Assembly (NCBI GenBank): GCA_963669295.1
Contig: OY769938.1
Span: 930,001-994,000, forward strand
DNA from: G963669295 sp963669295
GTDB taxonomy: Bacteria > Bacteroidota > Bacteroidia > Flavobacteriales_D > CALLUQ01
Reading direction: 5' to 3'
DNA length: 64,000 nucleotides
The position numbers and the translations under genes are program-made. Under the pieces are notes generated by a model. That model saw only the letters and a list, made by a program, of their open reading frames with translations. It was not told the DNA's origin and did not search any database. Of the stretch, positions 8,218-17,250 are shown piece after piece. Every line of letters begins with the position of its first letter. Position 1 is the first letter of the stretch.

Positions 8218-11200
8218 TTAGAAATCAAGGCTTAAAGATAAGTAAAATACTCCGGGTAAGACAACTCCATCGTCGACTCCCCATGCCCAATCTGCACGAA
8301 CAAAGTACCCCCACATACGACTCCTCAACCCAAAACCATAACCACCAATAATCGGCTCACGCTGGTTTTTGATTGAAATGGTTAACGGTGTTTGTTGAAT
8401 CGTTTGAATGTTGAAAGTATTGTCTTCAGAATATGGGTCTTTTCCGGTCCACGCAGCACCAACATCGCCAAAGAAATTCAATTGAAAATTCTCTACAAAA
8501 TCAGATTTGATGGGCCTGTTCATGAAATACTTAAAAATTGGGAATCTGATTTCACTGTTGATCAAGGCAAAGCTATTGCCATTACGGGCATTTTGAATAA
8601 ATCCTCGCATTGGCGTGGCAATGGTTTGAAAAGCATAATTCTGATCTTCTGCTACAGGAATTGATGTATCAAACGAGGGCACAGGAAGAATCCAGTTATC
8701 CACCCCTCCCATATAATAAACCAATCGTTGGCTACCAAAGGAGGTACTTCCTGCAATTCGGTTGGCCCAAATCAAATCGCGATGAATTTTTTGGTAATGG
8801 CGAATATCCGCTCCCAAAACTACAAAGTCGGTTTCCTTCTTATCTACTTCCTGATAATATTCTGCGAAAAACTTGTAACGAGTACCATTGCGTAAATTAA
8901 GCCCCTTAATGATGGTATTGTCAAACACGTATTCCACTTTTACACCACCAATGTTGTGATTTACATTCGGTTCTACCAATGATTGAAAATCAGTAGATAA
9001 TGTTGTTGCACGATCATTCCTAAGGTTCAACATAGCACGAATGCTTGCCACTTCATTAAACGGCCATCTGGTAAGATACTTCACCTCATTGGTATGCACT
9101 TTAACCAGTGAGAATCCATTCAGTCCTAGAGTAGCCTGGCGGTGGAAGACATAACGCTTATCCAGCCTACCAATAAGGTTTTCAAAGCTTAAGAAATACT
9201 CATTGCTATTGAAGTCGCCTGATAACCGAAATCCGCCTACTATTTTATAGTCCTCAAACAGATCGCTTGCTCCTAATTTTGATAAAAAGTTAAAGCCAGG
9301 GTTATTAAAAACTGTTCCGGGACCTGTATAACGTTGGTAGGAAGCATTTAAAAAACTATTGTCTACTTGTGTAACCACATAATCGGTGGCGAAGTTGATC
9401 TTATAAACACTTTGTTGAGGCAATACAAATAAAGAATCTTCAAGAAATGTAGGTTGACTTGGTGCAGTGATTTGAGTGGTGTCTTCCTCAAACTCTACCA
9501 CTTGTTTTTCATACTCCGGTTCTTCTCCATCGAACGTATAATTATTGATGTCAATGGTATTCTCATCCGTTGTACCTTCATTTGTTTCAACAGCAGTTAC
9601 CGATGAAAACTTGGAGCTATCTATAGCTCCCCCATCCCCAAGTTCGAAAAGTTTGTTCTCAATGTAATTGGTGTTTTCCAGGTCTGTAGAAGAAAACATT
9701 CGATCATCCGCTATTTTACCGATGTAAAAATGATACTTCCCATCTTTGTATAACAATTGTGAGTATTTGCCTTTCTTAAGGTTCATCTCATACTCTAAAA
9801 TGTTACGTGAATAGTTGGTAACAGGATTGGTAATGGTAAAATAACGATAATGGAAAGTGGTATCAATGTGGCTTATGGTACTATCGTAGTGCGCTACATA
9901 ACGATTAACAATCCCATTTTTGTTACTTAAAAAGACATATTGCGCACTGTCGTATTGCATGGGATGTACCTCATCAATATAAGGAGTATTGGTGATTCGT
10001 GTTAGTACCTGCGATCGGGTTTCGAGGTTGTATACATAGATATCTTTATTAGAAGCGTAACGCTTAATATCAACCTCTGCTCTAAGTGTATCATCCTCTC
10101 TATTGGAAGCGAAAATTATTTCCTTGGATTTTTTTGCAAATCGAGGATGTAAGTCATCATACACATCGTTTGTTAATTGTTCTTGTCGATTGCCAATTAC
10201 ATTGTACAAATAGATGTCTGATTGTCCTTTTTTGACGGCAGAAAACACCATTTTTTTCCCATCAGAAGAGTAAGCCATATCAAGAACTTTCTCTAGTTGG
10301 AATAATTGTCGAACAGTAGTTTTATTGGTAGAAAGGGTATATATGTTTAAGAACAACATTCCTTTTTTCTCTGTGATGTATGTAAGCGCTTGTCCAGTGG
10401 GATGCCAGGCAAGAATGGGGTAGCTATGGTCTGTAATTCGATCCAGCTTATGTTCTCCCTTAATGATTTTTTTCGCCTTCTTCTTATTTACATCATACAT
10501 CCATACTTTATACTGTCCTAATTCATTCGTCACATAAGCACCATATCGACCGTCGGGACTCATCTTAAACTGCGAGTACACCCTTGTTTTTTTTGTTTTG
10601 ATGGCCAACGAATCTTGTACCGGCCAATTTCTTATTTTCTCGTCTGCTTGAAATTTTTTCTTGTAATATTCAAGGTATTCATAAGACAGTGTTTTAAGTG
10701 AAACACCCAGTACAAATAAGAAACCACTTTCCACATTACGGCTAATGCGGGTCATGTATAAGATGTTTGGGATAACATTCTCACCATACACCTCAGCAAT
10801 GTAATTCCAGATGGAGTGCCCTGCATAAGTAGCATCTACACCTGAAAGCCGATTAAACTTATCGTAACGCCCAGAAATAATTCCATCCCTCACCCGGTTA
10901 TCAATTTCAACACTCCAATCTTTCGCTGCATAAGAAACAAGTCCTTCAATATACCAATCAGGCAACGACAGCAATGTAGAGTTCTTAATCACATCTTTCC
11001 AGTTGCCACCGTACATCATCTGATTAATCAATACTTCTGTGACACCTGCTCTAATTTGCTCGTCCAGTTTTTTATGGTCTCCTTCAAAATAGAGAAACAC
11101 TTTTGACCCAACAATTCTGGTAGTACCACCAATATTGAATTGCTCATCACCAGTTAAACCTATATTACTTTGACGAAAATCGGATTGCGTGTTGTATACA

Positions 11201-11484
11201 ATAAACTCAATCTTATCTTCCATGGCATAATCGAACAAACGTTCGATTTCAGCAATGTTTTGCTTTGCTGATTTGGAGGTATAAATAGCAAGTTCTTTTC
11301 CTCCTTCATAAAAATAAGTTTCGTACTTATCAAAAGCGTAGTATTGCCAAAGGAAGTCCTTGTATTGCACACGATTCTTACCAAATTCCTGATGAGAACC
11401 AGTATAAAACTGACTAAATGAAGTGGTTGCTATAAAGCAACAACTAAAGACCAATAACCATATATGTTTGAAGGAGCCGCTCAT
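8218..11484 (-). CDS. TolB-like propeller protein with C-terminal Omp85/surface-antigen-like barrel
   Basis: A 1088-residue envelope protein with a signal peptide (residues 1-24). At about 30-275 there is a region shaped like a gluzincin (peptidase MA) domain with LPDWYIEGLVSYAA, but where the zinc motif HExxH is expected the sequence reads GVTEVLINQ, so it looks catalytically dead. A TolB-type WD40-like propeller follows at about 300-540 with repeated SPDGRYGAYVTN and ASNREDDTL strand motifs. The C-terminal 350 residues end in strands typical of the Omp85/surface antigen family (GFGLRSRMWGYFVRADWAWG, closing with SLSLDF). Such proteins are widespread in Flavobacteriales and poorly studied. 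It is the first gene of the leftward operon with TSUP and M20. Confidence 0.8.
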   Translation of the reverse strand: MSGSFKHIWLLVFSCCFIATTSFSQFYTGSHQEFGKNRVQYKDFLWQYYAFDKYETYFYEGGKELAIYTSKSAKQNIAEIERLFDYAMEDKIEFIVYNTQSDFRQSNIGLTGDEQFNIGGTTRIVGSKVFLYFEGDHKKLDEQIRAGVTEVLINQMMYGGNWKDVIKNSTLLSLPDWYIEGLVSYAAKDWSVEIDNRVRDGIISGRYDKFNRLSGVDATYAGHSIWNYIAEVYGENVIPNILYMTRISRNVESGFLFVLGVSLKTLSYEYLEYYKKKFQADEKIRNWPVQDSLAIKTKKTRVYSQFKMSPDGRYGAYVTNELGQYKVWMYDVNKKKAKKIIKGEHKLDRITDHSYPILAWHPTGQALTYITEKKGMLFLNIYTLSTNKTTVRQLFQLEKVLDMAYSSDGKKMVFSAVKKGQSDIYLYNVIGNRQEQLTNDVYDDLHPRFAKKSKEIIFASNREDDTLRAEVDIKRYASNKDIYVYNLETRSQVLTRITNTPYIDEVHPMQYDSAQYVFLSNKNGIVNRYVAHYDSTISHIDTTFHYRYFTITNPVTNYSRNILEYEMNLKKGKYSQLLYKDGKYHFYIGKIADDRMFSSTDLENTNYIENKLFELGDGGAIDSSKFSSVTAVETNEGTTDENTIDINNYTFDGEEPEYEKQVVEFEEDTTQITAPSQPTFLEDSLFVLPQQSVYKINFATDYVVTQVDNSFLNASYQRYTGPGTVFNNPGFNFLSKLGASDLFEDYKIVGGFRLSGDFNSNEYFLSFENLIGRLDKRYVFHRQATLGLNGFSLVKVHTNEVKYLTRWPFNEVASIRAMLNLRNDRATTLSTDFQSLVEPNVNHNIGGVKVEYVFDNTIIKGLNLRNGTRYKFFAEYYQEVDKKETDFVVLGADIRHYQKIHRDLIWANRIAGSTSFGSQRLVYYMGGVDNWILPVPSFDTSIPVAEDQNYAFQTIATPMRGFIQNARNGNSFALINSEIRFPIFKYFMNRPIKSDFVENFQLNFFGDVGAAWTGKDPYSEDNTFNIQTIQQTPLTISIKNQREPIIGGYGFGLRSRMWGYFVRADWAWGVDDGVVLPGVFYLSLSLDF

Positions 11485-11568
11485 TGCGCAATAAACACGT
11501 AAATATAACTAATTTACAGTGATATTAGTATTTTCGTAAACGACAAAATTTACCGGAAATTATACGAC

Positions 11569-12228
11569 ATGATACAAATTCAATCTTTCACTCTAAATCC
11601 ATTTCAAGAGAACACATTCATTTTGCACGACGAAACTCATGAGTGTGTGATTATAGACCCAGGTTGTTATGACCAACGTGAACAAACCATGCTTACTCAA
11701 TTTATTGAAGATAATGGGCTCAAGCCTGTTCACTTGTTAAACACTCATTGCCATATCGATCATGTATTTGGGAATCGTTTTATCAGCAATACCTACGATC
11801 TTCCACTAGCCACTCACACATTGGATGTGCCAACATTGAATTTGAGTGTGCAGGCTGCTAAGCTGTATGGGTTGAATTACGACACTTCACCCGAACCAGG
11901 TGTTTTTCTGGAGGAAGGAGAGCAAGTATCTTTTGGGAACAGCACACTCGATATACTATTTGTACCTGGTCATGCTCCAGGGCATATTGCTTTTGTACAT
12001 CACGAGCAGCAATTTGTAATTAACGGTGATGTTTTGTTTCAAAACAGCATTGGGAGAACCGACTTACCTGGCGGTGATTTTAATACATTGGCCAAAAGCA
12101 TAAAGGATAAAATGTTTGCCCTGGGTGATGACTATACTGTATATTGTGGACATGGGCCAACGACTACCATTGGTCATGAAAAATTAAACAATCCGTTTGT
12201 TGGAATAAACAGCAGTTACGCTCAGTAA
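11569..12228 (+). CDS. MBL-fold metallo-hydrolase (glyoxalase II-like)
   Basis: A 219-residue metallo-beta-lactamase-fold hydrolase with the di-metal motif THCHIDH at residues 59-65. A second metal-binding histidine lies in VPGHAPGHIAF (about 137-147), and NGDVLF and CGHGP follow. This is the compact subgroup often labelled hydroxyacylglutathione hydrolase-like. True glyoxalase II has an extra C-terminal glutathione-binding domain that is missing here, so the substrate is uncertain. The gene ends directly against the convergent gene at 12229 with no intergenic space. Confidence 0.9.
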   Translation: MIQIQSFTLNPFQENTFILHDETHECVIIDPGCYDQREQTMLTQFIEDNGLKPVHLLNTHCHIDHVFGNRFISNTYDLPLATHTLDVPTLNLSVQAAKLYGLNYDTSPEPGVFLEEGEQVSFGNSTLDILFVPGHAPGHIAFVHHEQQFVINGDVLFQNSIGRTDLPGGDFNTLAKSIKDKMFALGDDYTVYCGHGPTTTIGHEKLNNPFVGINSSYAQ

Positions 12229-13083
12229 CTAAAGTTTGTCAAACATATCTTGCTTTTCCTTATCGCTCGGATTTACTTTTGGAGGCTTGCAGTCCAATCC
12301 ATTCTTTCTACGGAGGAATAAAATTCGCACTGAAAAAATCAGCGGTCGATAACGACTATTGAAGTACCCCAATGTTGACTTCCCATCTTCAAACTTATAG
12401 GCATTTAGAATAGGGGTTTCTATGCTGGGAATAATAACAAAGTCTTTGTTCCTGGGTTGTATACCGTATCCTAGTTTGTAATGCAATTGCCCAATAATAT
12501 TACTGGGTTCAGATTGGGTAAGTCCAGAAAAGCCTCCATCATACGAAGTACTTTTCACCAGTCTGTAATCGCCATTTACACCAATAGAATTTTGAACAAA
12601 CGAGCGATCCGTAATGGGAATAACATTGTTCAGGTTAAAATTAACCAATACAAATATATCGCTAAAATTTCCTTCTCCTGCCGCAGCTTGTAAAGAAGTT
12701 TGATCAGCAGTGTTGAACATTTCTCCAACGAAGGTTTCATTGCCCCTTAACCACTTTCCTGCAATACTATAATCAAGGTATTTAAATGGTCCCCAATACG
12801 TTAAACTGTGGTAGCGCCCAAACTCAAGATAGGCTCCTATTTTACCGTTTGGATCAAAAGTGGCAAGATAGGCTGTATCAACACCTCCCGCAATAGTTTC
12901 CTGGGGATTACTTGACCTGGTAAGGGTATAGGTAAGGCCAGGCCCTACAAACCAACCGCTATTTTTATAAACAAAATCGACCGGGAATACTCCCTTCACC
13001 TTTTTATTAGGAGAAAAGTTATTTTGACTCCATCCAATGCAACTGATTGAACACAATAACAATATGGCAAAGATTCTGATCAT
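12229..13083 (-). CDS. Unrecognised outer membrane beta-barrel-like protein in the kyn operon
   Basis: A 284-residue protein I do not recognise. It has a signal peptide (residues 1-19, ending at WSQ), followed by alternating strand patterns (SGWFVGPGLTYTL, YLEFGRYHSL) as in small outer-membrane barrels. A conserved-looking tail after the last strand carries KNGLDCKPPKVNPSDKEKQD, possibly periplasmic. Its ATG follows the kmo stop codon with no base between them, so it belongs to the same transcript. The link to tryptophan breakdown is by position only. Confidence 0.7.
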   Translation of the reverse strand: MIRIFAILLLCSISCIGWSQNNFSPNKKVKGVFPVDFVYKNSGWFVGPGLTYTLTRSSNPQETIAGGVDTAYLATFDPNGKIGAYLEFGRYHSLTYWGPFKYLDYSIAGKWLRGNETFVGEMFNTADQTSLQAAAGEGNFSDIFVLVNFNLNNVIPITDRSFVQNSIGVNGDYRLVKSTSYDGGFSGLTQSEPSNIIGQLHYKLGYGIQPRNKDFVIIPSIETPILNAYKFEDGKSTLGYFNSRYRPLIFSVRILFLRRKNGLDCKPPKVNPSDKEKQDMFDKL

Positions 13084-14421
13084 TTAAAGTGCATTTAGAA
13101 TTTGTTGCTCTACCTCTTCGCTGTCCCAAACCGCTTCAATGTTTGGTTGGGCCATTACCTGATCCATTATTTTTTCCTGTCGATTGCCTGTTTTTATCGC
13201 TTCGGCATATGGAATGTCGCTAAAAGTAACCTGAGAATATAGCGGCATCCACTTATCGGGGTGTTTCTCAAAAATACGCTTTTCAATTTTCTTTCTCAAC
13301 AAAAACATGGGATCTGCTACATAATCGCGCATTACATGGTAGTTGTACAATGAAAGGTCCTGTACAGCATCTCCATTAGGTTTACGTAACGTTTGAAATT
13401 CGCTAAAAATTGTTTCCCAATCCTCGCCATACTTGTTTATTAGCTCGTCCATAACAGTACAGTCTTCAAAACCACAATTCATTCCCTGGCCATAAAAAGG
13501 CACTGTGGCATGTGCTGCATCTCCCATCAATACTGTTTTACCAAAGGCCCAGGGGAAACAACGAACAATGGCCAGCGACGACAGTGGATGATCTTCCCAG
13601 GCATCTGCAATTTCGGGCATCATATCATAAAAATCAGGGAAGGTGGTTTTGAAGAACGTTTCTACATGCTCTTTGCTGGTTAGTTGCTTAAACGAGTTCT
13701 CTCCCTGATCAAAAGGCATAAACAACGTGCAAGTAAACGAACCGTCTTCGTTGGCCAATGCGATTAACATAAATCTGCCACGCGGCCATATGTGCAGTGC
13801 ATTTTTATCCAGCTTATAGGATCCATCTTCGTTGGCTGGCAATAAAATTTCCCGGTACCCATCTTCAATGTACGTTTGACTATAAGTGAAACGATCTTTT
13901 TTCTGCATGGCATTATACCTTACTGCAGAGAAAGCACCATCTGTAGCAAATACCAAATCGGCTTCTGCCTTTGTTCGAACACCCGTTTCCGTATTTTCAA
14001 GATATACCACCCCTTCTTCCAGATCGGCATCTACACAGCGTTCATTGTAGAAAATTTGAACATTGCCATCGCGTTCAGCGATGTCCATCATACGTGCATT
14101 TAACCCACCACGAGAAACTGAGTAAATTGCTTGCCCCTCTTTGCCGTATGGTTGATGGGTGAGTTCTCCTTCCACGCTATGCATGATGCGCCCATACATT
14201 GGAATGGCCAAATCACTAATTTCGTCGGCAATACCTACTCCCTTCAATGCTTTCCACCCTCTATCTGATAATGCAAGATTAATTGATTTCCCAGCGGAGA
14301 TGTCTGCTTTTCGAATGTCGGATCTTCGTTCATAAACAGCTACTTGATAGCCACGTTTAGAAAGGTAAACTGCCCAAAGTGATCCTACTAAGCCAGCGCC
14401 TACAATTGTTGCCTTTTTCAT
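13084..14421 (-). CDS. kmo: Kynurenine 3-monooxygenase
   Basis: FAD-dependent hydroxylation of L-kynurenine to 3-hydroxykynurenine using NADPH and oxygen, in the kynurenine route of tryptophan degradation or NAD synthesis. The 445-residue protein has the dinucleotide-binding GAGLVG at residues 8-13, ERRSD after the second strand, and the second FAD motif GDAAHATVPFYGQGMNCGFED at about 300-320, which is very typical of KMO. It lies nine bases downstream of a 47-codon ORF and downstream of kynU. No 3-hydroxyanthranilate dioxygenase gene lies in the window. Confidence 0.95.
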   Translation of the reverse strand: MKKATIVGAGLVGSLWAVYLSKRGYQVAVYERRSDIRKADISAGKSINLALSDRGWKALKGVGIADEISDLAIPMYGRIMHSVEGELTHQPYGKEGQAIYSVSRGGLNARMMDIAERDGNVQIFYNERCVDADLEEGVVYLENTETGVRTKAEADLVFATDGAFSAVRYNAMQKKDRFTYSQTYIEDGYREILLPANEDGSYKLDKNALHIWPRGRFMLIALANEDGSFTCTLFMPFDQGENSFKQLTSKEHVETFFKTTFPDFYDMMPEIADAWEDHPLSSLAIVRCFPWAFGKTVLMGDAAHATVPFYGQGMNCGFEDCTVMDELINKYGEDWETIFSEFQTLRKPNGDAVQDLSLYNYHVMRDYVADPMFLLRKKIEKRIFEKHPDKWMPLYSQVTFSDIPYAEAIKTGNRQEKIMDQVMAQPNIEAVWDSEEVEQQILNAL

Positions 14422-14430
14422 AAGTGTGAT

Positions 14431-14574
14431 TTAATGCTTCCTATTTTTATTCCATTGATCGGTATACTTATTACGAAAGTATCTATTATTACCGGCATTA
14501 TTATTTTTAGCTATAGCCGCTGCTATCTTCATAATGATAATTCCTCCAACCAATATTAATAATACTTCCAGCAT
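14431..14574 (-). CDS. Small single-span membrane peptide between kynU and kmo
   Basis: An ATG at 14574 opens a 47-codon frame ending in TAA at 14431. It begins four bases after the kynU stop and ends nine bases before the kmo start, so it fills the gap between the two enzymes. The first 22 residues are strongly hydrophobic (EVLLILVGGIIIMKIAAAIA). The rest is hydrophilic and rich in Asn, Arg and Lys (KNNNAGNNRYF, then a tail ending in NRKH), as in a single-pass inner-membrane peptide with a positive cytoplasmic tail. I know no named family. That it fits the operon spacing so exactly argues for a real gene. Confidence 0.6.
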   Translation of the reverse strand: MLEVLLILVGGIIIMKIAAAIAKNNNAGNNRYFRNKYTDQWNKNRKH

Positions 14575-14578
14575 CGAT

Positions 14579-15862
14579 CTATAACGATTGTTCTAAAATT
14601 TGTCCAAACCTATACACATCTTCAAATGAATTGTATAATGGTACAGGAGCAATACGTATTACGTTAGGTTCACGCCAGTCAGCAATTACTCCTCCATTGC
14701 TGAGGCTTTCGAAAAGTTCTCTCCCTTTTCCATGCGCCAGAATAGAAAGCTGGCAGCCACGTTCTTCTTTGCTGGATGGTGTAATAATTTCGAAATCACA
14801 ATCGTCGTGTTGTTCCGAAATTTGTTGAATTACAAACTCCAGGTAACCTGTCAACTCATCTCTTTTCGAACAGAGGGCATCCATTCCGGCAGCATCAAAT
14901 AAATCTAACGATACTTTATGTATAGCCATTGCAAAAACAGGGGCATTGCTCAATTGCCATCCTTCTGCACCTTTCATGGGAACAAAGCCTTTTTGCATCT
15001 GAAATCGTGTTTCTTTATCGTAGCCCCACCATCCCGAAAATCTTGGGATATCGGGTTCATATTCGTGTTTTTCATGTACAAATACCCCTGCAATACTTCC
15101 AGGACCAGAGTTTAGGTATTTGTATGAACACCAGGCCGCAAAATCCACTCCCCAGTCGTGCAGGTTCATTTTTAGATTCCCCGCAGCATGCGCCAGGTCA
15201 AAGCCTACTAATGCACCTATAGCATGCCCGGCTTTGGTAATTGCCTCCATATCCAGGGCTTGACCGGTATAGTAGTTTACCCCCCCAAACATGACCAATG
15301 CCAGGGTGTCTCCCAGTTCATTAATTTTATTCAAAATATCTTCCGCTCGCAAACAATGTTCGCCATCACGAGGAGCCATTTCAACAATGGCATCATCAGG
15401 GTTTAATCCGTGAAATTTCACCTGCGATTCTAATGCATACTGATCCGATGGAAAAGCCTTGGCTTCGCAAAGAATTTTGAATCGACTTGAGGTAGGTCGA
15501 TAAAAGGAAACCATCATAAGATGAAGGTTAGTGGTCAATCCATTCATCATAACTACCTCTGATGGCAATGCCCCCACCAATCGCGCCGCCTTTTCACTGA
15601 ACAATTCATGATATGCATACCAGGGATTTTTTGCTTCAAAATGCCCTTCTACTCCAAACTTTTCCCAGTCGAGTAATTCTTGCATCAAAGCAGCTTTTGC
15701 CTCACGTGGCTGCAATCCAAGTGAGTTGCCTGTAAAGTATATGGCATCTCTACCGTTATGTTGTGGAAAAAGAAACTCCTGCCTGTATTTTGCTAGAGCG
15801 TCTGTTGCGTCCTTATGCTGAGCATAGGCCAGGGAATTTTCGTATGTCATGGTCGAGTCCAC
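14579..15862 (-). CDS. kynU: Kynureninase
   Basis: A PLP enzyme that cleaves 3-hydroxykynurenine to 3-hydroxyanthranilate and alanine (or kynurenine to anthranilate). The 427-residue protein shows the fold-type I pattern with the PLP lysine at about Lys248 (WCSYKYLNSGPGS) and the cofactor aspartate in VGFDLAHAAGN (Asp222). Length and motifs match bacterial kynureninase. ATG codons at residues 1 and 5 are both possible starts. First gene of the leftward kyn operon, divergent from hemL across 80 bases. Confidence 0.96.
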   Translation of the reverse strand: MDSTMTYENSLAYAQHKDATDALAKYRQEFLFPQHNGRDAIYFTGNSLGLQPREAKAALMQELLDWEKFGVEGHFEAKNPWYAYHELFSEKAARLVGALPSEVVMMNGLTTNLHLMMVSFYRPTSSRFKILCEAKAFPSDQYALESQVKFHGLNPDDAIVEMAPRDGEHCLRAEDILNKINELGDTLALVMFGGVNYYTGQALDMEAITKAGHAIGALVGFDLAHAAGNLKMNLHDWGVDFAAWCSYKYLNSGPGSIAGVFVHEKHEYEPDIPRFSGWWGYDKETRFQMQKGFVPMKGAEGWQLSNAPVFAMAIHKVSLDLFDAAGMDALCSKRDELTGYLEFVIQQISEQHDDCDFEIITPSSKEERGCQLSILAHGKGRELFESLSNGGVIADWREPNVIRIAPVPLYNSFEDVYRFGQILEQSL

Positions 15863-15875
15863 TTAAAATTTATCC

Positions 15876-15883
15876 TACTTTTG
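15876..15883 (+). promoter_or_regulatory. Candidate Bacteroidota -7 box before hemL
   Basis: TACTTTTG is a perfect match to the TAnnTTTG -7 element of the Bacteroidota housekeeping sigma factor, 60 bases before the hemL ATG. No clear TTG lies at the expected -33 distance, so this rests on one element. Confidence 0.4.
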
Positions 15884-15942
15884 TGACAAATTAGGCCGAA
15901 ATTTTTGGAATTGTCAAATTTTTCCTATCCAAGGTATAAGTT

Positions 15943-17250
15943 ATGAAAAGAAATGTTTCAGAGGGATTATTCGAAAAAGCGAAGACCTATTTCCCTGGGG
16001 GTGTTAATTCTCCTGTTCGCGCATTTAAATCGGTAGGAGGAGCTCCGTTATTCATTGATAAAGGAGATGGTTGTCGAATTTGGGATGCTGACGGAAATGA
16101 ATTCATTGATTTTTGTTGCTCCTGGGGGCCGCTTATTTTAGGACATAATCACCCCGATGTACGTGCTAAAATTACCGACACTGTTGCTCAAGGCACCTCG
16201 TTTGGAACTCCAACACGATTGGAAAATGAATTGGCCGAGCTCATCCTCAACCATCACCGGTACATTGAGAAAATACGTTTTGTTAATTCCGGTACTGAAG
16301 CTACCATGTCGGCCATTCGATTAGCAAGGGGGTATACAGGTCGTAACAAGATCATCAAGTTTGAAGGTTGTTACCATGGCCATGCTGATGCATTATTGGT
16401 AAAAGCAGGATCGGGATTAGCCACATTAGGCACCTCCTCTTCTGCTGGCGTTCCTGAGGCATATGTACAAGAAACTATTGTTTTACCACTAAACGATAAA
16501 GCTGCCATTGAAAAAGCCCTGGAAGAATACAAAAACGATATCGCTTGTATTATTTTGGAACCCATCCCTGCCAACAATGGTTTGTTATTACAAGGCACCG
16601 ATTTCCTGCAATACTTAAGAGACGTTTGTACTCGTGAGGGTATACTTCTCTTTTTCGATGAAGTTATTTCTGGCTTTAGGGTAGGGTTTGAAGGAGCTGC
16701 TGGCATATACGACATACAGCCTGATATCATTGCATTTGGAAAAATTATTGGAGGTGGTTTACCCGTTGGAGCTTATGCTGCAAGCAAGGCAATTATGAGC
16801 CATGTAGCGCCTGATGGCAATGTTTATCAGGCAGGTACGTTGTCGGGCAATCCCGTGGCAATGGCTGCCGGAATTGCACAGCTAACGGAGTGCCTAAAGC
16901 CTGGTTTTTATGAAGGACTACAAGCCAAAACGGAAAACTTCATTCAACGCATCCAACAGCATGCTGATGATAAAGGATATGCTTTCAAGATATTCTCAAA
17001 ATCTTCTATTTTCTGGATTGCCTTTACGAACAAAGAACGTATTGCCTCAGCGCATGAAATCGACCCTGATTCTATGGTCAATTTTAAAGGTTTACACCTT
17101 GCGTTATTAGAGCGTGGCGTTTATCTCGGCCCCTCAGGATATGAAGTCGGTTTCATTTCATCGGCTCATTCCGAAGAAGACCTCAACCAGGCAGCTGTGG
17201 CTTTTTGTGAAAGCTTAGATGAAATATTTGCTGCAGTTACAGCATCGTAA
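15943..17250 (+). CDS. hemL: Glutamate-1-semialdehyde 2,1-aminomutase
   Basis: A PLP enzyme that makes 5-aminolevulinate for heme from glutamate-1-semialdehyde (C5 pathway). The 435-residue protein has the PLP lysine Lys267 in FGKIIGGGLPVGAYA and the paired FFDEVISGFR (Asp239-Glu240). The N-terminal PGGVNSPVRAF is a signature of HemL as opposed to other class III aminotransferases. The last 14 bases overlap the convergent UbiA-like gene on the other strand. ctaA at 55.2 kb is another heme-pathway gene in the window but is not linked. Confidence 0.96.
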   Translation: MKRNVSEGLFEKAKTYFPGGVNSPVRAFKSVGGAPLFIDKGDGCRIWDADGNEFIDFCCSWGPLILGHNHPDVRAKITDTVAQGTSFGTPTRLENELAELILNHHRYIEKIRFVNSGTEATMSAIRLARGYTGRNKIIKFEGCYHGHADALLVKAGSGLATLGTSSSAGVPEAYVQETIVLPLNDKAAIEKALEEYKNDIACIILEPIPANNGLLLQGTDFLQYLRDVCTREGILLFFDEVISGFRVGFEGAAGIYDIQPDIIAFGKIIGGGLPVGAYAASKAIMSHVAPDGNVYQAGTLSGNPVAMAAGIAQLTECLKPGFYEGLQAKTENFIQRIQQHADDKGYAFKIFSKSSIFWIAFTNKERIASAHEIDPDSMVNFKGLHLALLERGVYLGPSGYEVGFISSAHSEEDLNQAAVAFCESLDEIFAAVTAS

